NCBI RefSeq assembly: GCF_016545825.1
Contig: NC_052612.1
Coordinates: 6,696,001-6,760,000, forward strand
DNA: 64,000 nucleotides
Source of the DNA: Eucalyptus grandis
Lineage: Eukaryota > Streptophyta > Magnoliopsida > Myrtales > Myrtaceae
Reading direction: 5' to 3'
The notes beneath the pieces are model-generated. The model had not been told where the DNA came from. It made no database searches and worked only from the letters and a program-made list of their open reading frames with translations. This document shows, piece after piece, positions 10,477 through 21,908 of this stretch. Made by a program: the position numbers and the translations under genes. The first letter of the stretch is position 1; each line of letters starts with the position of its first letter.

Positions 10477-12233
10477 TGTTGACGCCTAAAATTAGTTAGG
10501 TTTTATTTAACTTTAGTTAATTTAATTTTATTTTATCTTTTTCAGATGATAAATAAACAAAAAAAGCGGAAAAGAAACGAAAAGAAAGCAAAAAAGCAGC
10601 AGCCCGTTTGTGGGCCTCCACAGCCCAGGCGCAAGGCCCGGCCCCCTTCGGTCGTCTTCTTCCTCGCGCACGCACAGGGGGTTGCGGTGCACGTGCGGGG
10701 GCGCGACGCGAGAGTGGTGGGGGAGGAGCAGCGACGACGCACGTGGAGCAGGGGGGCAGCTGGAGTCGGATGGGACGCCGGTTCGGCCGGCGAAGGCCGT
10801 GGCAACCGACGGTCGAGCTCCGTCGACCGGCCACCCCTCGGCCTATAAATAGGCCCTCCATCCCCGACGAAGAGGACACACAGGGCGGACAGAGAGAGAG
10901 AGAGAGAGGCCAGCCGAGGCTTGGGGTCCCCTGAGAGACTTCGGGGAGCTCGAGTTCAGGCCGGCCGTGGTGTGGTGAGCTCAGAGGGGTCCCCGAGAGA
11001 CTTCGGGGAGCTTGACGAGAGAACCCGAGGGAGAGAGAGAGTGTTCCGGCCAGATTTGACCGAGCCCAGGTCTCGCCGTCGCCGTCGTCACTCGCCGTTT
11101 CTCCACCGTCGCGAACCGCCCTCCTGCCGTCGCCGTCCCCGTTCGAGAGAAGGTAAAAAAGGCGTCGTCGTTCATCATAGCCGTTTTCCGTTGACCTAGC
11201 CGTCGTCGCCGTCGCCGTTGTCGCCTTCGCCATCGCCGCCATCGCCACCGTCGCCGCCGCCGTCGCAAACGCCTCGGTTTCCTCTCCCTCCCGGCACCGC
11301 GATTTGGAAACCCTAGAGTTCCCGATTTTCCGGGTCGCGACCCGGGTTGTCGGGTCGGACCGGATCGGGGACCGGGTAGGAGTCCATAAATCCGGGGGCG
11401 GCGGAAGGCCGGGTCACGGTCGGGTCGGATCCGGGTCGTCGGGCGGGCGGGTGTCCCCGAACGCCCGGCCACGACGCCGTTTCAAATATAAAAAAAAAAA
11501 AAAATCCGAGTCGGGCTTGCAACGCGGGCCCATCCTCGTCCATCGGGTGGGTCGGCGGCCCGGCCGGACCCAACCCGTGGATCCGACCGGGCCGGTTTTT
11601 TTTATATTATTTTAATATAAAATAATATTTTAAATAAATAAATAAATAATAAATATTTTATTTTCGAAAAAAAAAAAAAATCAAAAAATAATTTATTTTC
11701 CAAAAATATTAAAAAATATTTTATTTTCCGAAAAATAAAAAAAATCAAAAATATTTCATATTTTCCAAAAAAAAGCCAAAAAGACTTGTATTTTTCAAAA
11801 AAAATACCAAAAACCCCCAAAAAAATCCATTTTGTGTCCAAAAATTAAAAAATGACTCAAAAAAATGTTTTCCTCCCAAAAATGCATGGAAAATCCCTCA
11901 AACATCCAAAAACCTCGGGGTTTAAACAAGATTAGGTATCGAAAGGGCATTAGTGATTAACTAATGTAATCAAGTCCCCGATCCTAATTTCTCTGCAGTT
12001 GCGCAGAGTGAGTATTTCTCCCGATGCTTCACTTGGGTTTCTAATCAACCCACCCCAAATCGATTAGTAGCGACTCCATTTTAAAAATTGATTTACAGGT
12101 TAAAAACTTGAACCATTAAGTCGTGAATTGGTGGACTTGGGAGAGTCCGGGCTTAACAAATTTCAGCCGAGCCATTAGCCTCCTTAGGTGCTCGTACCCG
12201 ATTGCGGGCGTCGAGAAAAAAGAGGTCGCGACA
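10477..12233 (+). repeat. 5' LTR
   Basis: Begins tgttgacgcc and ends gaggtcgcgaca. It contains a TATA-like cctataaatagg at about 10,842-10,853 in a GC-rich promoter, a short (ga)n run near 10,890, then a very GC-rich segment, and an A/T-homopolymer region (11,600-11,900). Open frames on both strands in the GC-rich part are compositional. Confidence 0.92.
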
Positions 12234-12258
12234 GCTTGGCGACTCCGCTGGGGAACTT
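12234..12258 (+). other. Primer-binding site of the LTR element
   Basis: Directly after the 5' LTR comes gcttggcgactccgctgggg. The tggcgactccgctgggga core resembles the tRNA-Arg-complementary PBS described for Ogre/Tat elements. The tRNA assignment is from memory, not a search. Confidence 0.7.
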
Positions 12259-12761
12259 TGAGGACTTAGGCCATTTTATCTTTGTTTAAATGCCTTGCTG
12301 ACTTGGTTTTTTTCTTTTGTGCAGGGTAATAGCTTAAAGTTTTATTCTGTTAAAATAAAATGTTTTGTGATTATAAACTGCTGTGTATCCTTAAATGTTT
12401 TAGCATTACACATGACACACACAACCCGGCCGCCGGACCTGGGCCGCCATAAGATTTCTAGGATGGTGTTAAGAAAGATACGACCTCGAACGCGAGACTG
12501 CGATGTAGAGGTTGCGTTTCTTTTCCCCGAATTTCTTAGCCGAGGTTAGGGGGTATGCTGCTAACGCGAGACTGCGACGGGCGGATACCTTTTAATTTCA
12601 TCAATCCTTCGAGTTAGAAATCGAGCCGCACGTCCCATGCGCATGTCTTTGTGCTTGCCATTTTTCTTTAAAAGCAAAGTGATTTCTTTATTTTTACTCA
12701 GTCTTTTTATTTTGGCCCATGGCAATTTAGGATAAGCTTTTCAAATTCCAGTTTATGTGCG

Positions 12762-14059
12762 ATGGGGAAAGATGATATCCAATTCATTCCTGCTCCTAAG
12801 GTGGAACTCTTCAGATGGTGGGGTCAATTGGATCAGCTTGCCCAAGAGCGCGTGAAAGCCAAAATCGGTCATCTCCTATCGTTGATTCAAATCACTGTTC
12901 GTCCCGAAGTCATACAGGCCATGGCACATTTCTGGTGCTTGAAGACGACTACTTTTATGTTTGGTGGGTTTGAGTTAACCCCAACTCTGGAAGAATACAG
13001 CAGCATCACTGGAATGCCTCTCGAGAAAAAGCTTGTTAGGCCATCGACAGGCTTCCTCCCGTGGCAAGGGTTAGCGCGACTTTTAGGAACTGAAATCCAT
13101 GTCATGAGACAAATTCTTGAAGGCAACCATAATACCTGCCCACTAGAATTCATGAATGCATGTTTTCAAAATCAGCCTATGACCCAAAAAAGCGAGATTT
13201 TCCTCCTGGGCTTTTTGGGTTCATCATTTTCCCCATCAAAGAAATGTCATAAGTCCTAAGATGGCATGGATAGTTGATCAAATCTTAAGGGGGCAAAATT
13301 ATGTCAATATGATTTTAACTAAAACATTCTTGTCCTTTAATCGTTTTAAAGACAACACAGAGAAAATCATGCGAGCCTCTCCTGAAATTTTACAAGTCTG
13401 GTTCTTTTCTCACCTAAGCGAATTCCAAGGCTTCATGAGATCATCCGGAATGAATGACTTCGAAAATCCATTACAAAAATTTATGGTTTTAGGACCATAC
13501 ATTCCCAATCAAAGCTGTTTAAATTGGATAAATTTCCTAAGAGACCCGACTCTTGAGGCATTCCAATGGTGTGCTGGTTGGTTTTATGAAAAGAGAGCTC
13601 GCTTTGCTTTCAAGCGCCGCCATCCAATTCCGCTGTTCGGCCTCACCGGTGCTTTTTCCTATTTCCCACAACGGGTGGCACGACAGTATGGAGCCCTTCA
13701 GGAGATCCCGCCATCTTTCAAGAAGAGGACCCCTCCACTTCTCTTCACTCATTCAAAATTTTGAATACATGGTTGACATTTATGAAGAAGCATGGAACAA
13801 GTGCCATCGTAAAAGGATCGTGGTACCTGAAGGGCTTGAGGGAGAAGAAAAAGCCCACCACGCCTCCATGTCCTACATCTACAATCATTGTATCCCGACA
13901 AGATGGAAGCCATCAGTCCCTCACTCAATCGGCGAGAGCAGCCAGCACGAGCAAGCAGAGCTCATGGAGAGGGATTTGGGAATGGACTGGATGCACACTT
14001 CAGAGCCGGTCCAAGGAAGCAAGCCTCTGCGCAAGCGCAAGACTCCCCGTCGCATATAA
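12762..14059 (+). pseudogene. ORF1 of the LTR element (plant-mobile-domain / DUF7745-like), frameshifted
   Basis: The first frame (12,762-13,259) reads MGKDDIQFIPAPKVELFRWW ... FGGFELTPTLEEYSSITGMP. The second (13,261-13,764) has a Trp-rich middle ending FGLTGAFSYFPQRVARQYGA. The third (to 14,059) gives a basic C-terminus with EEAWNKCHRKR. Together they resemble the plant-mobile-domain-like ORF that precedes gag in some Ogre/Tat elements; the function is not known. At least two breaks (near 13,240 and 13,720) separate the frames, so no full-length product is possible. The family name is tentative. Confidence 0.6.
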
Positions 14060-14236
14060 ATTGGCAATCATGTGCCCCTTAGTGTTAATAGTGTGAAAGT
14101 TTTGTCCCATTGTTTAGGGACTTTTGTTTAATATCTAGTATTTCATCTCGTCATTTCAATTTCAAGTTTAAAGTGTTAGGAGTTGGCAGTCTACAAATCC
14201 TCTTTTGATAAATAAAAAAGCAGTTAGACCATTGCC

Positions 14237-15133
14237 ATGGGTCAATCTTTGTTTACTGTCGTGCTCATTCATTGTTTTCGCAACAAGCAGGTAACTATGA
14301 ATCGCCGGCCACCAATTGCTCGCGAATGGCCTCATACAATTGGGCCCAATCAGAATGATGTACAAAATCGCCTTATTAACATTGAAGACGGCGTAGGACA
14401 TATGTCCATTGTCCTTCGACAACTCTCAAGACAAATGAAATCCATTCAAGCTGAGCCCAACTCTATAGTTGCCTCAAACACCGTCATGACACCTGCAAAT
14501 TTGCCAGAAAATAGCCAGTACCATAGACAGTTTGAAAAGATCATGAAAAAGTTAAGCCAGCTGCAGGAGCATAATCCCATGGACATATCCAATTATACCA
14601 GCATTGAGATCCCTGAAAAACTCAAAGCACCTGAATGCGAAATGTATGCTAATACCTCTCGCCCAGAGACCTACTTGCAGGCCTACCTGGTTCAAAGGAT
14701 GATTCAATCGTACCAATCAAGCTTGACTGGCCCTGCCTTGCGGTGGTACATTGTTAGGAAGATTAGTCCCCTTAAAACTTGGAGGGAACTAATTCATGTT
14801 TTTCACCAAGAATATGATATTGACATCAATCCTGACATAGCCTTGCCCTACGAAGAGCTGATGATCGCGGAGCACGAGGAACCGTTAGTCGTTGAGATAG
14901 GAGAAGAGCATGTCAATAAAGCCTTGCATGATAAATGGGCAGCTGAACAACACCCTGTTACTGGAAAATTTCCCACTAGGAAAGGCAAGGAGCCTTTGTA
15001 CGAGATCAAAGACACAGAGCCTGTTCAAGATCGGGGCACGACTGGACAACTCCCCAAGCTTACTCCAAGAGCTAGGGTCCAAAGAATACCAACCCCTATC
15101 AACCTGGAAAGTGAATCGACAGTGAAACTCTAA
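14237..15133 (+). CDS. Gag-like polyprotein, first segment
   Basis: A 298-residue open frame. A coiled-coil-like N-terminal half (RLINIEDGVGHMSIVLRQLS ... QFEKIMKKLSQLQEHN) is followed by a retrotransposon gag core: KLKAPECEMYANTSRPETYL and SSLTGPALRWYIVRKISPLK, then TWRELIHVFHQEY. The C-terminal third is charged and has no zinc knuckle (CX2CX4HX4C). The likely initiator may be the second ATG at about 14,297. The frame closes at TAA before a further degenerate stretch leading to the second gag segment. Confidence 0.7.
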   Translation: MGQSLFTVVLIHCFRNKQVTMNRRPPIAREWPHTIGPNQNDVQNRLINIEDGVGHMSIVLRQLSRQMKSIQAEPNSIVASNTVMTPANLPENSQYHRQFEKIMKKLSQLQEHNPMDISNYTSIEIPEKLKAPECEMYANTSRPETYLQAYLVQRMIQSYQSSLTGPALRWYIVRKISPLKTWRELIHVFHQEYDIDINPDIALPYEELMIAEHEEPLVVEIGEEHVNKALHDKWAAEQHPVTGKFPTRKGKEPLYEIKDTEPVQDRGTTGQLPKLTPRARVQRIPTPINLESESTVKL

Positions 15134-15685
15134 GGTCCTTCACTTCCCTTGACAGAATCGAGCTGGCAAAACAAAGGGCCCTACTCAAAAGATCTGGACC
15201 AGGGGCCAAGAAAAGAAAGCCTAAGCAGATCAATTCAGCATTTGCCGATGAGCCACCGCACCAAAGCTTCGAGCATTCCCAAGAATACAACTTTGAAGGC
15301 TACCATCATCTAGAGTACAACCCTGAAGACTTCCCGGCCCTAGAATACAATCCCAAGGACTTCCAGCGTTATTTCGACAATGAAACGATGATTCATCATA
15401 TAATCTGTTTCCTACTCTCATCCGGGATGAAGGCCCGTCGAAGAGGAAGCATACGTCTTTATCCGCTATGATCCTAATGAAGTACTAAGCTTGTCCTCTA
15501 ACCATGAGGATAGCTTCAATACTTTATCATCATTCGGAAATTTTGACCAAGAAGAAAGCAATGGGGTAATCTCGGTAGAATCCAACTTCCTCGAAACAGA
15601 AAAATTCACCACTACAACAGATATGCGGTGGGAAAACCAAAGTGGCCTAACCAAGATACATCAAGCCCATCTTGCCCTCATAGGA
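15134..15685 (+). other. Degenerate linker between the two gag-like segments
   Basis: Short frames continue after the first gag, including a basic stretch (RSGPGAKKRKPKQ near 15,190) and an acidic one (NHEDSFNTLSSFGNFDQEES near 15,500). Interrupted by stops; probably decayed gag N-terminal sequence. Confidence 0.45.
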
Positions 15686-15689
15686 TCAT

Positions 15690-16203
15690 GAGCCCCATAG
15701 AAATGTGGATACCCAATCTCCGCAAGTATAACGGCACAACTTGTCCCGTGGCCCACTTGTAGTATCTCCATGCGGGAATGAGTCGGTACTATGGCCCGAT
15801 GTCGTTCACAACTCAGGCATTCCAAGAAACTCTTACGGGGTCTGCATTGCAATGGTTTATCATAGCAAACATTTATCTTCTAAAGGATTGGAATGAGCTG
15901 ACTTCCACATTCTTGCATTAGTACCAAATCCAGATCGGAACTGAACTGCCTTGTGAGAACTTGGTTCACTTCAGAAGAAGAACAATGGAGGATTTCCGAG
16001 CATACGCAGGGAGGTGGAGGGCTTTCATGATGCAAACCCACCCTCAACTGGCTAAAGAGGAGTTAATGAAGCAGTTCATAGAAGTTCTGTCCTGCAAGCA
16101 GCGCTGTTGGCTGCATGGGTTATGCTTCCGTAGCTTCAATGAGGTAGTCATCGCATGCGAATACTTCGATTCTACTGAAGGCGAGGAATTCAAAGACGCT
16201 TAG
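15690..16203 (+). pseudogene. Gag-like polyprotein, second segment with internal stops
   Basis: Starting near 15,702 the frame reads MWIPNLRKYNGTTCPVAHL, a stop, then MSRYYGPMSFTTQAFQETLT and GSALQWFIIANIYLLKDWNE, another stop, then RRTMEDFRAYAGRWRAFMMQ to the TAG at 16,201. This is the same retrotransposon-gag core as the first segment (LxxYxGTxxPxxHL ... LTGxALxW) but it extends further C-terminally. Two in-frame stops make it non-functional. It is unusual to see two gag cores in one element. Confidence 0.65.
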
Positions 16204-19200
16204 CTTCAAGACCAGCACTATCAAAGCGCTCCTTTACACAGGAGTTTTCATGGGTTTTACTTGTTTTTATAATTTAATGTTTCTCATCTTATCTAGTGTG
16301 CTACGGTTGTATTTTCCATTCCAAGTACTCTATTGTACAGTTGTAATATTTTGTTTTAAGAACATGAGGCGGTACTCCAAACCAGCCGGGTGATGTTATC
16401 CAACCATGAAAAAAAATATCATCCAAGGAGAATACCGAAATTTGGGCTTCCTCATGCTTTTTCTCCCCTAAAGACGTATTTTAAAAATAAAAAATATTTC
16501 ATCACCCAAAAGCTTTTGTTAAAACAAGATGATTAATTTAATCATGTTTGTCTCTCTGACTCACTCACTTCATGTCTCAGAAGATCATTCCCGTCCCCTT
16601 TGACTTAGTGTGACAGGGGGCATTTGAAGCAAGCACATCAGGTGAACTCGCAAAATTCAAAAACACCCTGCCAAGAAGACGGTGGGGCAAATAAAAGATC
16701 ATCCCACTTCAAAGAAGGTAAGTTTTATTCTCCGAATATAATTTTGGAAATGATGTCCTCTCTCTTCTATTTATAGGAAACGAAAGATAGGATGTTTCCC
16801 AAGCATATGGTTGAAATCAAGCCATCCCCAAGAGCTCGTACACTCCACCTCGCTCCCGCCCAACTCCTTCTCAAGTGGCAGCATCTTCTTCCCTCAATGT
16901 GCCCGAGCAACTAAATGCTACGGTTTCATTAATGGATTTCCAGCTTCGACAAGCCAAGAAACCCAAAAGCAAAGGAATTTCTTCTCTTCCTTTGAAGTGA
17001 CCACTGTCAAGAAATCTGGGAGGAAATCTAGCCCTATTCAAAATGAGGAGTCTGAAACTAGCCCCTTATTTCAAATGATGACTAAGGGCTTAGAAACCTC
17101 ACTTCGTGCTCTAGACGCATGCTCTCCCAAGAAGTAATTTCCTTAAAGACAGAAGGAGAAATTCCATAGAAGGAAGGCGTTGAAGATGAATCAACGACCA
17201 GCAATCATGCATATATGGTCACAAGTGAGGAAGGCCAATCGAAAGAAATGTCAAACTATGCCAAGACGAAAAGGCTGTCATCGACATTCAAACATCATCG
17301 GGAGAGCAAATACAAACTTTGGAGAAGAGTAATTTGGTATCGTTTCCAATACTCCCCCTCTTTGAATTCACTTTTGACATATTTGGAAGCACCAGGATTC
17401 AAGAGCCAAATTTGATGGTTAGGCAAATCAATATTGGCCAAGCTAGTATATGGAAATGACCCACATCAAATTTACCTGGCTTCGTGTAAAAAGACATGTC
17501 ATCCAAGAGCCAATTCAGAGAATAATTGACCTAACGAAACAAGGGACATAGGACTTTGCGTCCCCCTTCTCACTTCAGGTTCACCCAATCATATGCAAGC
17601 CAGTGAAGGGTAAAGTTGTATCGATTCCAGTTATTCGACTCTTGAAAGAGTTCATGACTAACACATTCCCTCTTGTTTGTTGCAGGATCACCTGACTGTC
17701 AAAAGCAAGGATAATGAATCAATGAGAAGCATGTCTTGTTTGTTACAGGATTACTTGATTGTCAAAAACAAAGATAACAAATCAAAGAGAGGCATGAAAC
17801 TCTCCTAAGCAAAATGGCGTCTCAAGTATTGCCAAAGCAAATGACAGAAAATCTTCAGGCCTCAACTCACATTTGATTTTGGCCAGACTAATTGATCTAC
17901 TTGTACATCTTCTCTTCTCGCAGGGGCAAAACAGAGATGCCCGATAGATTCCCAACCTCGACTGATCATTCATGTGTCATATTCCTAATCAATAGGGACA
18001 ACCATCGACGTCCATTTGCGAATAACCCTTTTGATGTTCAAAAATTAACATATTTCGAAACACCATCATGTTAAGTCCTAAAGTTGTCAATAGGGTCTTT
18101 TTTGAGTCAAAACCATTTACTCGTTTTGAAAAGTTCAAACTCCATCATATTCGAAATGTGGCATGTCATTTCCAGATGAATTCTGCATGATGATTTTGGC
18201 TGTCTAAATCACTGATTCCACTGAGGATTATCATAATAGACAGCTAAGTGAAGAATACAAGATTAATTGAGCATGCTGGATGAGGCGCGTCAGAACGATG
18301 AAAGGCAAGCCATATCCTATACACAATCCCCCATCTATACACTTGTGAGATGAGTGCAGAAGATTCCATGACTACAGGATAAAGAGTTCTCTCACAAATG
18401 GTACGATAACCAAAACAGTGAGAGGCATTCCATCGCTCACCCCCATCGAGCCCCATACATTGGTGAAGCTTCTCTCATATCCCCGTCAAAGAACCACCCC
18501 ACACTGGGGCAAGTCGAAAACAAGTCAGCATCACAAAGTGAGAAAGGGGATAGAAATTTTCTTGCTTGCACTTGCATCAATCTTCGAATGCCTTTATTGC
18601 ATATGAACACTCGCGTTAATTTAAGTGCCCTAGAGTCATGAAGAGCAATTCTTTCTTTACACACTTGTATTCATTGTACAACCCAAGTGAGTCTGTAATT
18701 TTACCCTCACATCAAGATAAAACAGAAGTTATTATAGCCTGAGCACCAATTGAAGATGAAGACTCAAGAGTCTAATAACGGTGCTTCGATTAAGCTTGCC
18801 AATATCAGCTCTCAAGCAACAAGAATGAAAAAAGCAGGGGCATAAAAAAGCAGTGTACCTGGTAAAAGCAAGGTCAATGCCCATATTTGAAGAACTGGAA
18901 TAAAAAATAAGGGCATGAAAAAGCAGCGTGCCTGGTAAAAGCAAGGCCAATGCCCTCCAGTAAAAAATACAGCCAAGAAAAGTTGTTGTTGTGGTCCACA
19001 AAACCTCCATATGACAAGAAAGACTAGTGACAAATGCCGAGACAGTCACCAACTCTCACCCTCTTACATGTGAGCCAAGTCTACATCACATTCCCATTGT
19101 AAAAGTCTCTTCAGACTAGGGGCACTTCAATTAACGTGGGATTTCATATGTTTATAAGCATCGCTCGAAGAAGTACGAGCAAGATTACTCTATCTCTTTT

Positions 19201-19680
19201 CGCAGGGTTCCTGACTTGTAAACCCGGAGATGATCGTGCAACATTTTTTTGTCCATCAGCTTCAACCTTGATGGTCCCCTTCAATGAGCCACTGACCAAG
19301 ACTTCATCACAGTTTCAACAAAGACCTCTCACATTGGTAAAGTCGTACCATTTGCGAGAATACTGCACTCCCCGCCGACATGATGACAGTGAGAAGTGTG
19401 GTCCTTATAAATCCTGCATCAATGGTTAGGATAGCCTTTTCCATGAGAGTGAGCGGAAAGTCCTTTCAGACTGAAAGTCCCCCATCTGGCATGCTCAAGA
19501 CATCTACATTCTAAATGAAGGTTGTCTTTCAAAATCTTCCCTAGTGGAAATCAAAAGATACAAATCGACAAAATTATCATGCATGAATCTCATTTGAACT
19601 CATGAATTTACAGCATATACAATCATGTGTGCATACTGTGCAAATAACAGACATACTCTTAGAGATCAGAGATATTGCCA
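16204..19680 (+). other. Non-coding interior of the LTR element where pol would be expected
   Basis: No frame longer than about 110 codons and no RT, RNase H or integrase motif. Contains short direct repeats: a segment with cttgtttgttgcaggat... repeated at 17,670-17,770, and a roughly 75-bp unit with tggtaaaagcaagg.caatgccc repeated at about 18,830-18,960. Confidence 0.6.
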
Positions 19681-19689
19681 GGTAAGCAT

Positions 19690-20230
19690 ATCCCTGTCCC
19701 CATTTGTCTTAAAATACCTATCACTGTCTAGGTACTATCTTCTTGACACTCAACCTATTCGAGTTGTCCCTAGAGTTTCGATACCTACTGCTGTCTAGGT
19801 ATCCCTATTGTCTTTAAGTACCGGTCATCGTTCGGATACTCCCTTTTTCTGACACTCGACCTGTCCAAGTTGTCCCCAGGGTATTGATACTTGTGACTGA
19901 CCAAGTATCTCTTGGAATACCTACTGCTATCTAGGTATCCCCATATCGTCAAGTACCCACCCTTGTCTAGGTACTTCCTTTTCATGACACTCAACTTGCC
20001 CGAGTTGTCCCCAAATAATAGCAGCTATTCAAGCATTCCACTGCTTTGTGTGCCTGCGCCTACCAGTATGCTTTCTTACACTTGGACCAACCGAGTGGTC
20101 CTGTGTTGTATCATTAAATACTTGTGTTCATCCAAGTATCCTAGTACTTTGTACACCTGTGGCTATCCAGGTGTTCCACTCTTTTTAAGTGCCTGTGGCA
20201 ATCCAAGTAAGCCTCGTGCTACATTCAAAT
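19690..20230 (+). repeat. Tandem array 1 in the LTR element
   Basis: Degenerate units built from tctaggtat/ctaggtact, tgacactcaacct and cgagttgtcccc words, with a period of roughly 120-135 bases, about four units. It merges at its right end into shorter ccaagt/ccaggt words and then into array 2. Confidence 0.6.
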
Positions 20231-20235
20231 TCCCT

Positions 20236-20940
20236 TTACCAGGAGGTGAGAGACCTTCACGAATATGCGAGGCACGCCCTCGATATTCCTAATTACCAGG
20301 AGGTGAGAGACGCCCCGATATTCCCAATTACCGGGAGGTGAGAGACCTTCACGAATATTCCCGATATTCCCATTACCGGGAGGTGAGAGACCTTCACGAA
20401 TATCCTGTGCACGCCCTCGATATTCCCAATTACCAGGAGGTGAGAGACCTTCATGAATATCCAAGGTACGTCCTCGATATTCCAACTACCGGGAGGTGAG
20501 AGACCTTCACGACGCCCTCGATATTCCCAATTACCGGGAGATGAGAGACCTTCACGCCCTCGATATTCCCAATTACCAGGAGGTGAGAGACCTTCATGAA
20601 TATCCCAGGTACGTCCTCGATATTCCCCTTTACCAGGAGGTGAGAGACCTTCATGAATATGCAAGGCACATCCTCAATATTCTCAATTACCAGGAGGTGA
20701 GAGACCTTCACGAATATCCCAGGTACATCCTCAATATTCCCTTTTACCAGGAGGTGAGAGACCTTCATGAATATGCGAGGCACATCCTCAATATTCCCAT
20801 TTACCAGGAGGTGAGAGACCTTCACGAATATCCCAGGTACGTCCTCGATATTCCCCTTTACCAGGAGGTGAGAGATCTTCACGTATATGCAAGACCCATC
20901 CTCGATATTTCCACACGAATATCTCAAGTATGCCTTGATT
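20236..20940. repeat. Tandem array 2: 13 units of up to 57 bp
   Basis: The unit begins accaggaggtgagagacctt and contains a cgaatatcccaggtacgtcctcgatattcc-type tail. Full units are 57 bases; units 2, 3, 6 and 7 are shortened internally. Because 57 is divisible by three, the array stays open on both strands over long stretches. The plus strand repeats a 19-residue YQEVRDLHEYPRYILNIPF-like unit and the minus strand an IFVKVSHLLVIGNIEDVP-like unit. I treat these as by-products of the period. Confidence 0.88.
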
Positions 20941-21057
20941 CTTCCTTCAGAGTTTATACTTGTGATCATCCAAGTACTATCTCCCAACAAATGTGATCAT
21001 CCGGGTATCCTCCAAGAGTTTGTACTTGTGATCGTCCAAGAATACTATCTCCCAACA

Positions 21058-21665
21058 AACGATGCGACTGAGAAAGGTTCGGGCGCATCTCCCGAGAAAG
21101 GTCGACCGAAGTATGGTTCGGGGTGTCCTCGATACAAATCGACCGAAGCACCCACAAATGAGATGCCCGAGAAAGGTCGGGTGCATCTCCCATCAAGGCG
21201 ACCGAAGAAAGGTTCGGGTCCTAGACAAATCATGGATTGTTTTAACAGGCGACCGAAGAATGGTTCGGGTCTTGGAGAAGCAATTTCCCGTCACGGCGAC
21301 CGAAGAATGGTTCGGGTCCGAGACAAACCACCTTATTGACTACTCCAATAGGCGACCGAAGAATGGTTCGGGTCATGGAAAAGCAATCTCCCGTCAAGGC
21401 GACCGAAGAAAGGTTCGGGTCCTAAACAAACCACCGATTGTTTTAACAGCGACCAAGAATGGTTCGGGTCCCTGGAGAAGCAATTTCCCGTCGACCGAAG
21501 AACGGTCCGAGATCGAAGAATGGTTCGAAGAATGGTCGGGTCTGGAGGAGTAATCTCCCATCAAGGCGACCGAAGAAAGGTTCGGGTCTTAGACAAACCA
21601 TTGATTGTTTTAACAGGCGACCGAAGAATGGTTCGAGCCTTGGAAAAGCAACCTCCTCATATCAC
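21058..21665 (+). repeat. Tandem array 3: gaccgaagaa(t/a)ggttcggg units
   Basis: Alternating copies of ggcgaccgaagaatggttcg and ggcgaccgaagaaaggttcg separated by ggagaagcaatttcccgtc or agacaaaccattgattgttt spacers. The half-unit is about 50 bases and the full unit about 100. Several degraded copies occur near 21,480-21,560. Confidence 0.8.
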
Positions 21666-21889
21666 CAGGTAAGATGACGCCTTGATACTTGCCAAACTCG
21701 GGGTTCACACCCTATCTCACTCACTCCCGGTAAGTAGCTACATGTATCTTCTTATCTGTCTTAGTATATGTAATGTTACATTGCCCTTTTTGCGTAGAAT
21801 AATAGGTTCCAAGTAAAATATAATATGTTATGCATGTATGGATAAAATTTAGGCATCAGTTTGTCTTTGAATGCAACCTCTGTGAGCTC

Positions 21890-21908
21890 ACATTCAAAGA
21901 GGGGCAGC
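21890..21908 (+). other. Polypurine tract
   Basis: The purine-rich run caaagaggggcagc lies immediately before the 3' LTR start, the usual site for plus-strand priming. Confidence 0.75.

Noticed and set aside
10517..11615. Long Arg/Pro/Gly-rich open frames on both strands in the LTRs (also 21,955-22,940)
   Set aside because: Caused by GC-rich LTR promoter sequence. They occur in both LTRs on both strands without codon structure or homology.
11602..11841. Minus-strand Phe/Lys/Ile-rich open frame in the LTR
   Set aside because: A product of the A/T-homopolymer segment.
16811..19429. Open frames of 60-108 codons inside the LTR element as possible pol or accessory proteins
   Set aside because: No RT, protease, RNase H or integrase motifs and no continuity between frames.
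20236..20940. CRISPR-like appearance of the 57-bp array
   Set aside because: The whole unit repeats with no unique spacers, it lies inside a plant LTR retrotransposon, and no cas-like genes exist. It is an ordinary tandem repeat.
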